64,000 nucleotides of DNA, taken from the NCBI RefSeq assembly GCF_019219825.1, contig NZ_JAHUXH010000014.1, positions 62,001-126,000 of the forward strand, given 5' to 3'. Shown here one piece after another: positions 25,625-33,850 of this stretch. This DNA is from Streptomyces sp. TRM70350 (GTDB lineage Bacteria > Actinomycetota > Actinomycetes > Streptomycetales > Streptomycetaceae). Position 1 is the stretch's first letter. The number at the start of each line of letters is the position of its first letter. A model generated the notes under the pieces. That model did no database searches and was not told the origin of the DNA. It saw only the letters and a program-made list of their open reading frames with translations. A program made the translations under genes and the position numbers.

Positions 25625-27249
25625 TGGCACAGGTGCTGGAGTTCAAGCTCCCCGACCTCGGAGAAGGGCTCACCGAGGCGGAGATAGTGCGCTGGCTGGT
25701 GCAGGTCGGCGACGTCGTCGCCGTCGACCAGCCGGTCGTCGAGGTCGAGACGGCCAAGGCGATGGTCGAGGTCCCCTGCCCCTACGGCGGCGTGGTCACG
25801 GCCCGCTTCGGCGAGGAGGGCACGGAACTCCCGGTGGGGGCACCGCTGCTCACCGTGGCGGTGGGGGCGGCGGCCGCCGGTGACACGGGTGAGGGGCCGG
25901 GCACGGGTACGGCGTCGGCCTCCGGGGCGGCTCGGGGCGCGGGCGCCGGTCCGGGACCGGATGCGGGCTCGGGCATGGGTTCGGGTGCGGGTCCGGCCGG
26001 GGGCTCCGGCGCCGCTACGGCCAACGGCTCGGGTCCCGCGCGGACCGGCGGCGGCTCCGGCAACGTCCTCGTGGGCTACGGCACGGGCGCGCCTCCGGCG
26101 CGGCGGCGGCGGGTGCGGCCCCAGGCCCCCCTGTCTCCTGTCTCTCCTGCGAGGGCTTCGACCGCTGTGGAGGCACAGGCCACTGCAGCCCCGGCGTCCC
26201 CGACAGCCCCCGCCGACGCCCACGCCAACGGCGACGGCATCCGCGGTGAAGGACCCGTGCCGGTGATCTCGCCCCTCGTACGGCGGCTCGCCCGGGAGAA
26301 CGGGCTGGATCTGCGGGAGCTGACGGGCTCCGGTCCCGACGGGCTGATCCTGCGCGCGGACGTGGAGTACGCGCTGCGGGCCGCCGCGGCGCAGGGCCGT
26401 TCCGCCCAGCCGCGGACCGAGCCGCACCCGCACATCGCCGCCGCACCGGCGCAGGCCGGGCCGCACGCGCACATGGCCGCCGCACCGGCGCAGGCCGGGC
26501 CGCACGCACGCGTGGCTGCCACTCCGGCCGGGGTCCCCTCACCGACGGCCGTCCCCACCCCCGGCACCCGCGTCCCCCTCAAGGGCGTCCGAGGCGCCGT
26601 CGCCGACAAGCTCTCCCGCAGCCGGCGGGAGATCCCGGACGCGACCTGCTGGGTGGACGCCGACGCGACGGAGCTGATGCGGGCGCGCACCGCGATGAAC
26701 GCGGCCGGTGGCCCCAAGATCTCCGTGCTCGCCCTGCTGGCCCGGATCTGCACCGCCGCGCTCGCCCGTTTCCCCGAGCTGAACTCCACCGTGGACATGG
26801 CGGCCAGGGAGGTCGTCCAGCTGGACCATGTGCACCTGGGCTTCGCCGCGCAGACCGAGCGGGGACTGGTCGTGCCGGTCGTCCGGGACGCGCACGCCCG
26901 GGACGCCGAGGGCCTCACCGCGGAGTTCGCCCGGCTGACCGAGGCGGCCCGGGCCGGGACGCTCACCCCCGCGGACCTGACCGGCGGCACCTTCACGCTG
27001 AACAACTACGGTGTGTTCGGCGTCGACGGCTCCACGCCGATCATCAACCACCCCGAGGCGGCCATGCTCGGCGTCGGCCGGATCGTCCCCAAGCCGTGGG
27101 TCCACGAGGGCGAGCTGGCGGTGCGGCAGGTCGTGCAGCTCTCGCTCACCTTCGACCACCGGGTGTGCGACGGCGGCACGGCGGGCGGCTTCCTGCGCTA
27201 TGTCGCGGACTGTGTGGAACAGCCGGCGGTGCTGCTGCGCACTCTGTGA
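25624..27249 (+). CDS. bkdC: Branched-chain 2-oxoacid dehydrogenase E2 (locus 1)
   Basis: 541 residues. The lipoyl domain (residues 1-80) carries the lipoyl-lysine in VEVETAKAMVEVP. A long Gly/Ala linker follows, then the E1/E3-binding domain SPLVRRLARENGLDLRELTG near residues 215-250. The catalytic domain ends with LTFDHRVCDGGTAGGFLRY, where HxxxDG is the acyltransferase motif. The second linker contains an imperfect repeat of PHAHMAAAPAQAG. No E3 gene is nearby; lipoamide dehydrogenase is probably shared. Confidence 0.92.
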   Translation: MAQVLEFKLPDLGEGLTEAEIVRWLVQVGDVVAVDQPVVEVETAKAMVEVPCPYGGVVTARFGEEGTELPVGAPLLTVAVGAAAAGDTGEGPGTGTASASGAARGAGAGPGPDAGSGMGSGAGPAGGSGAATANGSGPARTGGGSGNVLVGYGTGAPPARRRRVRPQAPLSPVSPARASTAVEAQATAAPASPTAPADAHANGDGIRGEGPVPVISPLVRRLARENGLDLRELTGSGPDGLILRADVEYALRAAAAQGRSAQPRTEPHPHIAAAPAQAGPHAHMAAAPAQAGPHARVAATPAGVPSPTAVPTPGTRVPLKGVRGAVADKLSRSRREIPDATCWVDADATELMRARTAMNAAGGPKISVLALLARICTAALARFPELNSTVDMAAREVVQLDHVHLGFAAQTERGLVVPVVRDAHARDAEGLTAEFARLTEAARAGTLTPADLTGGTFTLNNYGVFGVDGSTPIINHPEAAMLGVGRIVPKPWVHEGELAVRQVVQLSLTFDHRVCDGGTAGGFLRYVADCVEQPAVLLRTL

Positions 27250-27303
27250 CCGGGCGGCCCGCCCGCGTTCCCCGCAACGGCGGGAGGCACGCATACTCAA
27301 GGG

Positions 27304-28257
27304 GTGAGCGACATCCAACACCCCGCAGCGGGCGACGTCGGCGACTACGACGCCGTCGTGCTCGCCGGGGGTGCCGCGCGGCGGCTCGGCGGGGCCGACA
27401 AGCCCGGCGTGCGCGTGGGCGGACGCCCGCTGCTGGACCGGGTGCTCGCCGCCTGCGCCGACGCCCGTACCACCGTCGTCGTCGCCGACCCGAGGCCGAC
27501 GGCACGGCCCGTGACCTGGGCGCGCGAGGACCCGCCGGGCGGCGGACCGCTCGCCGCCCTCGCGGCGGGCCTGCCGCTGACCGGCGCCGACCGGGTGGTG
27601 GTCCTCTCCGCGGACCTGCCCTTCCTCGGCGAGCCCACCGTGAAGGGACTGCTCGCCGAACTGGACGCGGGCCCGGCAGACGGAACGCTGCTCACCGACC
27701 CCGGAGGCCGCGACCAGCCACTCGTGGCCGCCTACCGCGCACAGCGCCTGCGCGAGAGGCTCGCGCACCTCGGAGCCGAGCACGGCGGCCTCACCGGCCT
27801 GCCCCTGCGGTTCCTCACCGCCGAACTGAACCTCACCCGCGTCCTCGACCCCGTCGCGTCCTTCGACTGCGACACCTGGGACGACATCGCCACTGCCAGG
27901 GCACGCATCAGGGAGCATGGGCTCGTGTTGGATGAATGGATCTCCGCAGTCAAGGACGAGCTGGGCATCGACCTCGACGTCGACACCGGTGTCCTGCTCG
28001 ACCTCGCCCGTGACGCGGCCCACGGGGTGGCACGCCCCGCGGCGCCGCTGACCACGTTCCTCGTCGGCTACGCCGCGGCCCGCGCGGGCGGCAGCCCCGA
28101 AGCCGTCGCCGAGGCCTCCCGCAAGGCCACCGCCCTGGCGCTGCGCTGGGCGGAGGAGGACGGCTCCACCACGGGCGGCGCGACCCCCACCACGGACACC
28201 GCAGGCGCCGCCACCGACACCACGTCCGCCCCCGCGCCCCGCCCGGACGCCGAATGA
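27304..28257 (+). CDS. MobA-like NTP transferase fused to DUF6457
   Basis: 317 residues. The N-terminal 190 residues form a MobA-type guanylyltransferase: VVLAGGAARRLGGADKP (signature), then VVLSADLPFLGEPTV with the metal-binding Asp and GGRDQPLVAAYR. The C-terminal 110 residues (LDEWISAVKDELGIDLDVDT onward) form a helical DUF6457 domain, function unknown. MobA attaches GMP to molybdopterin. The GTG start follows AGGGG. The stop overlaps moeA by ATGA, supporting a cofactor operon. Confidence 0.85.
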   Translation: MSDIQHPAAGDVGDYDAVVLAGGAARRLGGADKPGVRVGGRPLLDRVLAACADARTTVVVADPRPTARPVTWAREDPPGGGPLAALAAGLPLTGADRVVVLSADLPFLGEPTVKGLLAELDAGPADGTLLTDPGGRDQPLVAAYRAQRLRERLAHLGAEHGGLTGLPLRFLTAELNLTRVLDPVASFDCDTWDDIATARARIREHGLVLDEWISAVKDELGIDLDVDTGVLLDLARDAAHGVARPAAPLTTFLVGYAAARAGGSPEAVAEASRKATALALRWAEEDGSTTGGATPTTDTAGAATDTTSAPAPRPDAE

Positions 28258-29780
28258 CCGCGCCCGGCACCCGTGACGGCGAGGAGGTCGAGGACCGGGA
28301 CGTCGAGGATCGGTACGTCGAGGAGGCACTGGCACTCGTGAAGGAGGACCGGGACAAGGCCCGTCACCGGGACAGCGCCCGTGGCCGGGGCAACGCCGCC
28401 CATCGGGACACCGCCCCTGGCCGAGACGACGCCACTCCCCCCGACAGCGCCCCCCACCCGGACACCGCCTCGCACCGCGACACCGCAGGCGTCCCCGCCC
28501 CGACCCCCGCCGCGGCAGCACCCGCCCACGGGCCCCAAGCCCGCGCCCCCGAGGCCCGCGCCCCCCAGGACCGCCACCACAAGGCCACCCCCTGGCCCGA
28601 TGCCCGCGAGATCGCCGCCCGGGCCGGTCGAGGCGGCGCCCGCCGCGCCCCCGTTCCGCTCCCCCTGGACTCCACCCTCGGCCACACCCTGGCCGCCCCC
28701 CTCACCGCGCTCACCGACCTCCCCTCCTTCGACACCTCCGCGATGGACGGCTGGGCGGTCGCCGGGCCCGGCCCCTGGAACGTACGGGACAAGGGCGTGC
28801 TCGCGGGCCACGCGGAGCACGCCCGACTCGATGACGGCGAGGCCGTCCGGATCGCCACCGGCGCCCGGATCCCGCCCGACACCACCGCGGTGCTGCGCAG
28901 CGAACATGGCCGTGTGGACGACCGGGGCAGGCTGCACGCCACGCGCGACCTCGGCCACGGCCAGGACATCCGCTCGCGCGGCCAGGAGTGCCGCAGCGGC
29001 GACCAGCTGCTGCCGCCCGGCACCCTCGTCACCCCCGCCGTGCTGGGCCTCGCCGCGGCCGCCGGGTACGACACCCTCACCGCCGTCCCCCGCCCCCGCG
29101 CCGACGTCCTGGTGCTCGGCGACGAACTGCTCACCGAGGGCCTCCCGCACGACGGCCTGATCCGCGACGCCCTCGGCCCCATGCTGCCGCCCTGGCTGCG
29201 GGCGCTCGGCGCCGAGGTCACCGGAGTGCGGCGGATCGGCGACGACGCCGACGCCCTCCACGAGGCGATCACGGCCAGCGACGCCGACCTCGTCGTCACC
29301 ACCGGCGGCACCGCCTCCGGCCCCGTCGACCATGTCCACCCCACCCTGCGCCGCATCGGCGCGGAGCTGCTGGTCGACGGCGTCAAGGTGCGCCCGGGCC
29401 ACCCCATGCTGCTGGCCCGCACCAAGGAGAACCAGCACCTCGTCGGCCTGCCCGGCAACCCGCTGGCCGCCGTCTCCGGCCTGCTCACCCTCGCCGAGCC
29501 GCTGCTGCGCACGCTCGCGGCCCGCCCTGCGCAGGAGCCGTACGCGCTGCCCTTGCAGGAGGCGGTGCACGGGCACCCGTACGACACCCGGCTCGTCCCC
29601 GTCGTCCTGCGCGCCGACTGTGCGGTGCCGCTGCACTACAACGGTCCGGCCATGCTGCGGGGCGTCGCGGCCGCCGACGCCCTCGCGGTCGTACCGCCGG
29701 GCGGGGCACGGCCCGGTCAGGCGGCGGAGATCCTGGACCTGCCGTGGGCCACAGCGGGGATCGGGGTGTGTTTCACGTGA
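28254..29780 (+). CDS. moeA: Molybdopterin molybdotransferase MoeA
   Basis: 508 residues, about 100 longer than usual. The N-terminal extension (residues 1-115) is a hydrophilic Arg/His/Asp/Pro-rich stretch with repeats of the type RDTAPG. The MoeA core has LPSFDTSAMDGWAV, IATGARIPPDTTAVL, the mogA-like DLVVTTGGTASGPVDHVHP and VGLPGNPLAAVSGLL. It inserts molybdate into adenylylated molybdopterin. The last codons and the stop are inside a parS site. Confidence 0.9.
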   Translation: MTAPGTRDGEEVEDRDVEDRYVEEALALVKEDRDKARHRDSARGRGNAAHRDTAPGRDDATPPDSAPHPDTASHRDTAGVPAPTPAAAAPAHGPQARAPEARAPQDRHHKATPWPDAREIAARAGRGGARRAPVPLPLDSTLGHTLAAPLTALTDLPSFDTSAMDGWAVAGPGPWNVRDKGVLAGHAEHARLDDGEAVRIATGARIPPDTTAVLRSEHGRVDDRGRLHATRDLGHGQDIRSRGQECRSGDQLLPPGTLVTPAVLGLAAAAGYDTLTAVPRPRADVLVLGDELLTEGLPHDGLIRDALGPMLPPWLRALGAEVTGVRRIGDDADALHEAITASDADLVVTTGGTASGPVDHVHPTLRRIGAELLVDGVKVRPGHPMLLARTKENQHLVGLPGNPLAAVSGLLTLAEPLLRTLAARPAQEPYALPLQEAVHGHPYDTRLVPVVLRADCAVPLHYNGPAMLRGVAAADALAVVPPGGARPGQAAEILDLPWATAGIGVCFT

Positions 29781-29784
29781 AACA
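29769..29784. promoter_or_regulatory. parS site (ParB-binding) at the moeA stop codon
   Basis: TGTTTCACGTGAAACA is a perfect 16-bp palindrome that contains the GTTTCACGTGAAAC parS core. The last moeA codons (C-F-T) and TGA stop are read through it. ParB loads here to form the segregation complex. In Streptomyces such sites cluster around oriC. Confidence 0.92.
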
Positions 29785-29800
29785 TCGACCACCCGGCGTA

Positions 29801-29878
29801 GTCACGATGCGCCCGGCCGCCGGTGTCATCGCGATGCGCCCGGCCGTCGGCGCAGTCACGATGCGACCGGCCGGCTGA
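29801..29878 (+). repeat. Three 27-bp tandem repeats between moeA and the channel gene
   Basis: CGATGCG-C/A-CCGGCCG cores recur at 29805, 29832 and 29859 with a 27-bp period. The last copies overlap the 3' end of the minus-strand channel gene, which thus encodes part of the repeat near its C-terminus. Confidence 0.65.
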
Positions 29879-30962
29879 CCGTGATGACTCGGTCCCCCGT
29901 CCGCAGCTCCGTCCGCCACCCGTCCGGGTAGTCCAGCATCTTCTTGTCGCGTACGACCGCCAGGACCAGGTCCGCGCACTCGCGGGGCGTGCGGCCCACC
30001 TCCTCGGGGGTCACCGGCCGCTCGATGAGGTCCATACCGCTGCCGAGGGTCATGAGGTCCTCCAGCGTCCGGGCCACGGGCGGGCTGGCCATGAACGTGC
30101 CGAGCAGCCGCCCGGCCGAGCTGGAGCTGGTCACGACGGTGTCCGCGCCGCTCTGCTTGAGCAGCGGCACGTTCTCGTCCTCGCGGACCGCGGCGACGAT
30201 CGTGGCGTGCTTGTTCAGCTGGCGTGCGGTGAGGGTGATCAGCGTGGCCGTCTCGTCGCGCTGCGGGGCGATGATCACGCGGGTGGCGCGGTGGATCTCG
30301 GCCTTGAGTAGGGTCTCCGAACGGGTGGCGTCGCCGGTCACCGCCACCAGGCCGTCGTCGCTTGCCGCCTCGGCCATCTTGCGCTGGGCGTCCACGACGA
30401 CGATCCGGTCCTTGCCGACGCCCTGCCCGATCAGGGTCTCCACGGCGTGCCGCCCCTTGGTGCCGTATCCGATGACCACGACGTGGTCCCGGGTGCGGGC
30501 GCGCCAGCGGTGGATGCGGACCTGCTGGCGGGTGCGCTCGGTGAGCACCTCCAGGGTGGTGCCGACCAGGATGATCAGGAACAGCACACGCAGCGGTGTG
30601 ATGACGAAGATGTTGGTGAGCCGGGCGGCCTCGCTGACCGGGGCGATGTCGCCGTATCCGGTGGTGGAGAGGGTGACGGTGGCGTAGTACGCGGCGTCGA
30701 GCAGGTCGACCCTGCCGTCGACGCTGTCGGTGAAGCCGTCCCTGTCGAGGTAGACGATCAGGACGGTGACGACCAGCACGAGCAGCGCCATGGACAGGCG
30801 CTTGAGCACCTGCTGGAGCGGCGGTACGACGCTCAGCACCGGCATCGTGATGGCGCGGCCCGCCTCGGCGTCGGCGCGGGCCTCGTTGCGCGAGCGGCTC
30901 CAGAGCGACCGCAGCAGCGCGGACCTCGCCCCTCGCGTGGATGGATGCTTGTCGTCCTTCAT
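29856..30962 (-). CDS. Potassium channel with RCK (TrkA-N) domain
   Basis: 368 residues. The first TM helix (KRLSMALLVLVVTVLIVYL) is near residue 50, the pore loop has the selectivity filter TLSTTGYGDIAP, and the second TM helix is VITPLRVLFLIILVGTTLEV. A Rossmann RCK domain follows (HVVVIGYGTKGRHAVETL) and continues to the C-terminus with a TrkA-C-like part. It should tetramerise as a ligand-gated K+ channel. ATG at 30962 is chosen as the first sensible start of MKDDKHPST. It is divergent from a pore-less paralogue at 31125. Confidence 0.9.
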   Translation of the reverse strand: MKDDKHPSTRGARSALLRSLWSRSRNEARADAEAGRAITMPVLSVVPPLQQVLKRLSMALLVLVVTVLIVYLDRDGFTDSVDGRVDLLDAAYYATVTLSTTGYGDIAPVSEAARLTNIFVITPLRVLFLIILVGTTLEVLTERTRQQVRIHRWRARTRDHVVVIGYGTKGRHAVETLIGQGVGKDRIVVVDAQRKMAEAASDDGLVAVTGDATRSETLLKAEIHRATRVIIAPQRDETATLITLTARQLNKHATIVAAVREDENVPLLKQSGADTVVTSSSSAGRLLGTFMASPPVARTLEDLMTLGSGMDLIERPVTPEEVGRTPRECADLVLAVVRDKKMLDYPDGWRTELRTGDRVITVSRPVAS

Positions 30963-31124
30963 CGCTGGCCCCCTGCGGCGTCGGTACGGACAGTCGGCCC
31001 CATCGTTCCGCACGGGGTCCGGCGCGGTCGCCGTGCCCCCCGGCCCGACACGCCGACCGGGGTGGGCTCGTGCCGGAGCGGTCGGTAGCGTCGGACCCGA
31101 CGTCCGGGCGCCGTACCCGGTCCG

Positions 31125-31817
31125 ATGGCCCGTATACCCCGCTGGAGGTCCTCCTTGCGCGACCACACTGTCGTCGTCGGCTTCGGTACGAAGGGGCGGG
31201 CCGCGACCCAGGCCGTCTGTGCCACGGGGCTGAAGAAGGAACAGGTCGTCGTGATCGACCCGAACGCCAAGGCGGTCGACGCCGCGACGGCCGAGGGCTA
31301 CACCGCCGTGCTCGGGGACGCCACCCGCAGCGAGGTACTGAAGCGCGCCGAGGTGCAGCGGGCGAAGAAGATCATCATCGCGACCGAGCGCGACGACACG
31401 GCCGTCCTGGTGGCGCTGACGGCCCGGCAGCTCAACCGTGGCGCGACGATCGTGGCGGCGGTGCGTGAGGAGGAGAACGCGCCGCTGCTCAAGCAGTCCG
31501 GCGCCGACGAGGTCATCACCAGCGCGGGCGCGGCCGGGCGGCTGCTGGGCCTGTCCGTGCTCAGCCCTGCCGCGGGGCTGGTCATGGAGGACCTCATCCG
31601 CGGGGGCAGCGGGCTCGACGTGGTCGACCGGCCGGTGACCAGGGCCGAGGTGGGCCGCAGCCCGCGCGACACCGACGACCTGGTGATCAGCGTCGTACGC
31701 GGGCACCGGTTGCTGCACTACGACGATCCGGCCGTCCGCACGCTGGAGCTGACGGACCGGGTGATCACCATCGTGCCGCGGGCCGCACCGGAGAACCGGC
31801 GCGGCCCGCAGCGATGA
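31125..31817 (+). CDS. RCK/TrkA-N domain protein without a pore
   Basis: 230 residues that align end to end with the C-terminal part of the adjacent channel: HTVVVGFGTKGRAATQAV, VLGDATRSEVLKRAEVQRA, ALTARQLNRGATIVAAVREE and LLKQSGADEVITSAGAAGRL. The short leader PRWRSSLRDH matches the channel's linker RWRARTRDH, so the protein seems to be a channel that lost its two TM helices and filter. It could form a regulatory ring with the neighbouring channel. The start is uncertain: ATG 31125 keeps the linker, TTG 31155 has a better RBS (GGAGG). Confidence 0.75.
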   Translation: MARIPRWRSSLRDHTVVVGFGTKGRAATQAVCATGLKKEQVVVIDPNAKAVDAATAEGYTAVLGDATRSEVLKRAEVQRAKKIIIATERDDTAVLVALTARQLNRGATIVAAVREEENAPLLKQSGADEVITSAGAAGRLLGLSVLSPAAGLVMEDLIRGGSGLDVVDRPVTRAEVGRSPRDTDDLVISVVRGHRLLHYDDPAVRTLELTDRVITIVPRAAPENRRGPQR

Positions 31818-31818
31818 A

Positions 31819-31832
31819 CCGGACACGTCCGG
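31819..31832. terminator. Hairpin between convergent genes
   Basis: CCGGACACGTCCGG is a 14-bp palindrome that fills the gap between the RCK gene stop (31817) and the ABC permease stop (31834). Confidence 0.45.
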
Positions 31833-31833
31833 A

Positions 31834-32682
31834 CTACTTGCGGTTGTACAGCCGCATCGTGATCGGCCCGAAGACCAGCACGAACACGCCCGCCCAGCCC
31901 AGCGACCAGGCGATCTCGTCGGTGGGCCACTCACCGGCCATCAGCTCGCGCACCGCGGAGGCCAGGTGGGTGACCGGGCTGTTGTTGACGAACGCCTGGA
32001 GCCAGCCCGGCATGGTCCGCGGGTCGACGAAGACGTTGGACAGGAAGGTGAGCGGGAAGATCACCATCATGCTGACGCCCATCACCGACTTCTCGGTGCG
32101 CAGCAGCAGCCCGAACATCGTCCAGATCCACGAGAACGCGAACGAGAACACCACCAGCAGCAGGATCCCGGCGAGCACACCGCCGGGCCCGCCGTCCGGC
32201 CGGTAGCCGAGGATGATGCCGACGGTCAGCATGACCACGGACGCGATGGTGTAGCGCAGCGCGTCGCCGAGCAGATAGCCGACCATCGTCGACGGCCGCC
32301 AGATCGGCAGGCTGCGGAACCGGTCGAAGACGCCCTTCTCGATGTCCGTGTTGACCGAGACACCCGTGTACATCGTGATCATCACGACCGACATCACCAG
32401 GATGCCCGGCAGCAGGAACTGGATGTACTCCTTCGGTGAACCGGCCAGCGCCCCGCCGAACAGGTACGTGTACATCAGCACCATCATGATCGGGAACGCG
32501 GTGACGTCGAAGAGCTGCTCCGGGACGTGCTTGATCTTGAGGATCGAGCGCCAGCCGAAGGTCAGCGACGCCGACCACGCGCTCGGCCGCGGCGGCCGCT
32601 CCTTGGCCACCAGCAGCGCGGCCAGCGACTCCGTGCTGACGGGGGCCAGTTCCCTGGTCTCGGTGGTGGTCGCGGTGCTCAT
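31834..32682 (-). CDS. ABC-2 type transporter permease (DrrB-like)
   Basis: 282 residues with about six TM helices. The ABC-2 family shape is clear: TAFPIMMVLMYTYLFGGALA, TDIEKGVFDRFRSLPI (the coupling loop), PLTFLSNVFVDPRTMPGWLQ and NNSPVTHLASAVRELM. It forms the membrane part of a DrrAB-type exporter, which in other species pumps anthracyclines and similar compounds. The start is in an ATGA overlap with the ATPase. Confidence 0.9.
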   Translation of the reverse strand: MSTATTTETRELAPVSTESLAALLVAKERPPRPSAWSASLTFGWRSILKIKHVPEQLFDVTAFPIMMVLMYTYLFGGALAGSPKEYIQFLLPGILVMSVVMITMYTGVSVNTDIEKGVFDRFRSLPIWRPSTMVGYLLGDALRYTIASVVMLTVGIILGYRPDGGPGGVLAGILLLVVFSFAFSWIWTMFGLLLRTEKSVMGVSMMVIFPLTFLSNVFVDPRTMPGWLQAFVNNSPVTHLASAVRELMAGEWPTDEIAWSLGWAGVFVLVFGPITMRLYNRK

Positions 32683-33704
32683 GCGGCTGCCCCGTCCTTC
32701 GCGTCGTGAGCCTGCGGCTCGTCGTGCACGTTGGTGTCGTGTCCGGTGAGGGCGAGGAAGACCTCGTCCAGGCTCGGCTGGCCGAGCGAGAAGTTGTCGA
32801 CGACGACGCCGGCGCGGGCCAGCTCGGCGAGCGCCGCGGCGGCCTGCTCGGCGGCGCCCTGGCCGTTGGAGGCGCCCGCGCCGACGCGCGCGGTCAGCGC
32901 CACCGGGTCCGGTTCCAGCTGTACGTCCGCCTGGAGTACCTGGCGCAGCACCCGAGAGGCCTCCGGCCGCTGCTCCGCCTCGCGCAGCCGCAGATGGACG
33001 GATCCGGCGCCGACGGACGCCTTCAGCTCGCCCTTGGTGCCCTCGGCGATCACCTTGCCGCGGTCGATGACGGCGATCCGGGAGGCCAGCTGGTCGGCCT
33101 CGTCCAGATACTGCGTGGTCAGCAGCACGGTCGTGCCCTGGGAGACGACCGCGCGCACGATGTCCCACACCTGGTTGCGGCTGCGCGGGTCGAGGCCGGT
33201 GGTCGGCTCGTCCAGGAACAGCAGGTCCGGCGTGTTCAGGATGGAGGCGGCGATGTCGATCCGGCGCCGCATGCCGCCGGAGTAGTTCTTGACCTGCTTT
33301 CCGGCCGCCTCGGTCAGTCCGAAGGCCTCCAGCAGCTGGGCGGCGCGCTCCCGCGCGGCCTTCTTGTGGTGGCCGAGGAGGCGACCGAGCAGGACCAGGT
33401 TCTCGGTGCCGGTCAGGTCCTCGTCCACGGACGCGTACTGCCCGGTCAGGCTGACCCGGCCGCGCACCTCGTCCGCCTCCCGGACGACGTCGTGGCCGAA
33501 GACGTGGGCCTCGCCGCCGTCCGGCCTGAGCAGGGTGGCGAGCATCTTCACGGTGGTGGTCTTCCCGGCGCCGTTCGGACCGAGGACGCCGTACACCGTG
33601 CCGGTGGGCACGGCCAGGTCGACGCCGTCCACGGCCCTCGTCTCGCCGAACGTCTTCACCAGGCCCGCGGTCTCGATGGCCAGACCGGGCGTCTGCTGGC
33701 TCAT
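32679..33704 (-). CDS. Daunorubicin-resistance type ABC ATPase (DrrA-like)
   Basis: 341 residues. Walker A GPNGAGKTTTVKML, signature NYSGGMRRRIDIAAS, Walker B LLFLDEPTTGLDP and switch STQYLDEADQLA-type segment (LTTQYLDEADQLA) are all present. The C-terminal DUF4162-like extension holds the typical end PSLDEVFLALTGHD. ATG at 33704 follows GGAAGGA by 7 nt; an upstream ATG at 33767 has none. It powers the DrrB-like permease. No regulator gene sits beside it. Confidence 0.92.
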   Translation of the reverse strand: MSQQTPGLAIETAGLVKTFGETRAVDGVDLAVPTGTVYGVLGPNGAGKTTTVKMLATLLRPDGGEAHVFGHDVVREADEVRGRVSLTGQYASVDEDLTGTENLVLLGRLLGHHKKAARERAAQLLEAFGLTEAAGKQVKNYSGGMRRRIDIAASILNTPDLLFLDEPTTGLDPRSRNQVWDIVRAVVSQGTTVLLTTQYLDEADQLASRIAVIDRGKVIAEGTKGELKASVGAGSVHLRLREAEQRPEASRVLRQVLQADVQLEPDPVALTARVGAGASNGQGAAEQAAAALAELARAGVVVDNFSLGQPSLDEVFLALTGHDTNVHDEPQAHDAKDGAAA

Positions 33705-33850
33705 GTGTGGTGTCCTTCCACGTACTCGGGTTACGCAGGGGAGACCCCCACCGTCGCGCAAACTCATCGGTCGCGCACAGGGATTTCTCAGCGGACCGGA
33801 CCAACGACGTAGGGGCCTCCGCCCAGAGACGGAGGAGTAGCGTCCCCCTC

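Noticed and set aside
31125..31157. TTG 31155 as the start of the RCK gene
   Set aside because: Its RBS is better, but it would remove a linker that is conserved with the adjacent channel. Kept only as an alternative.
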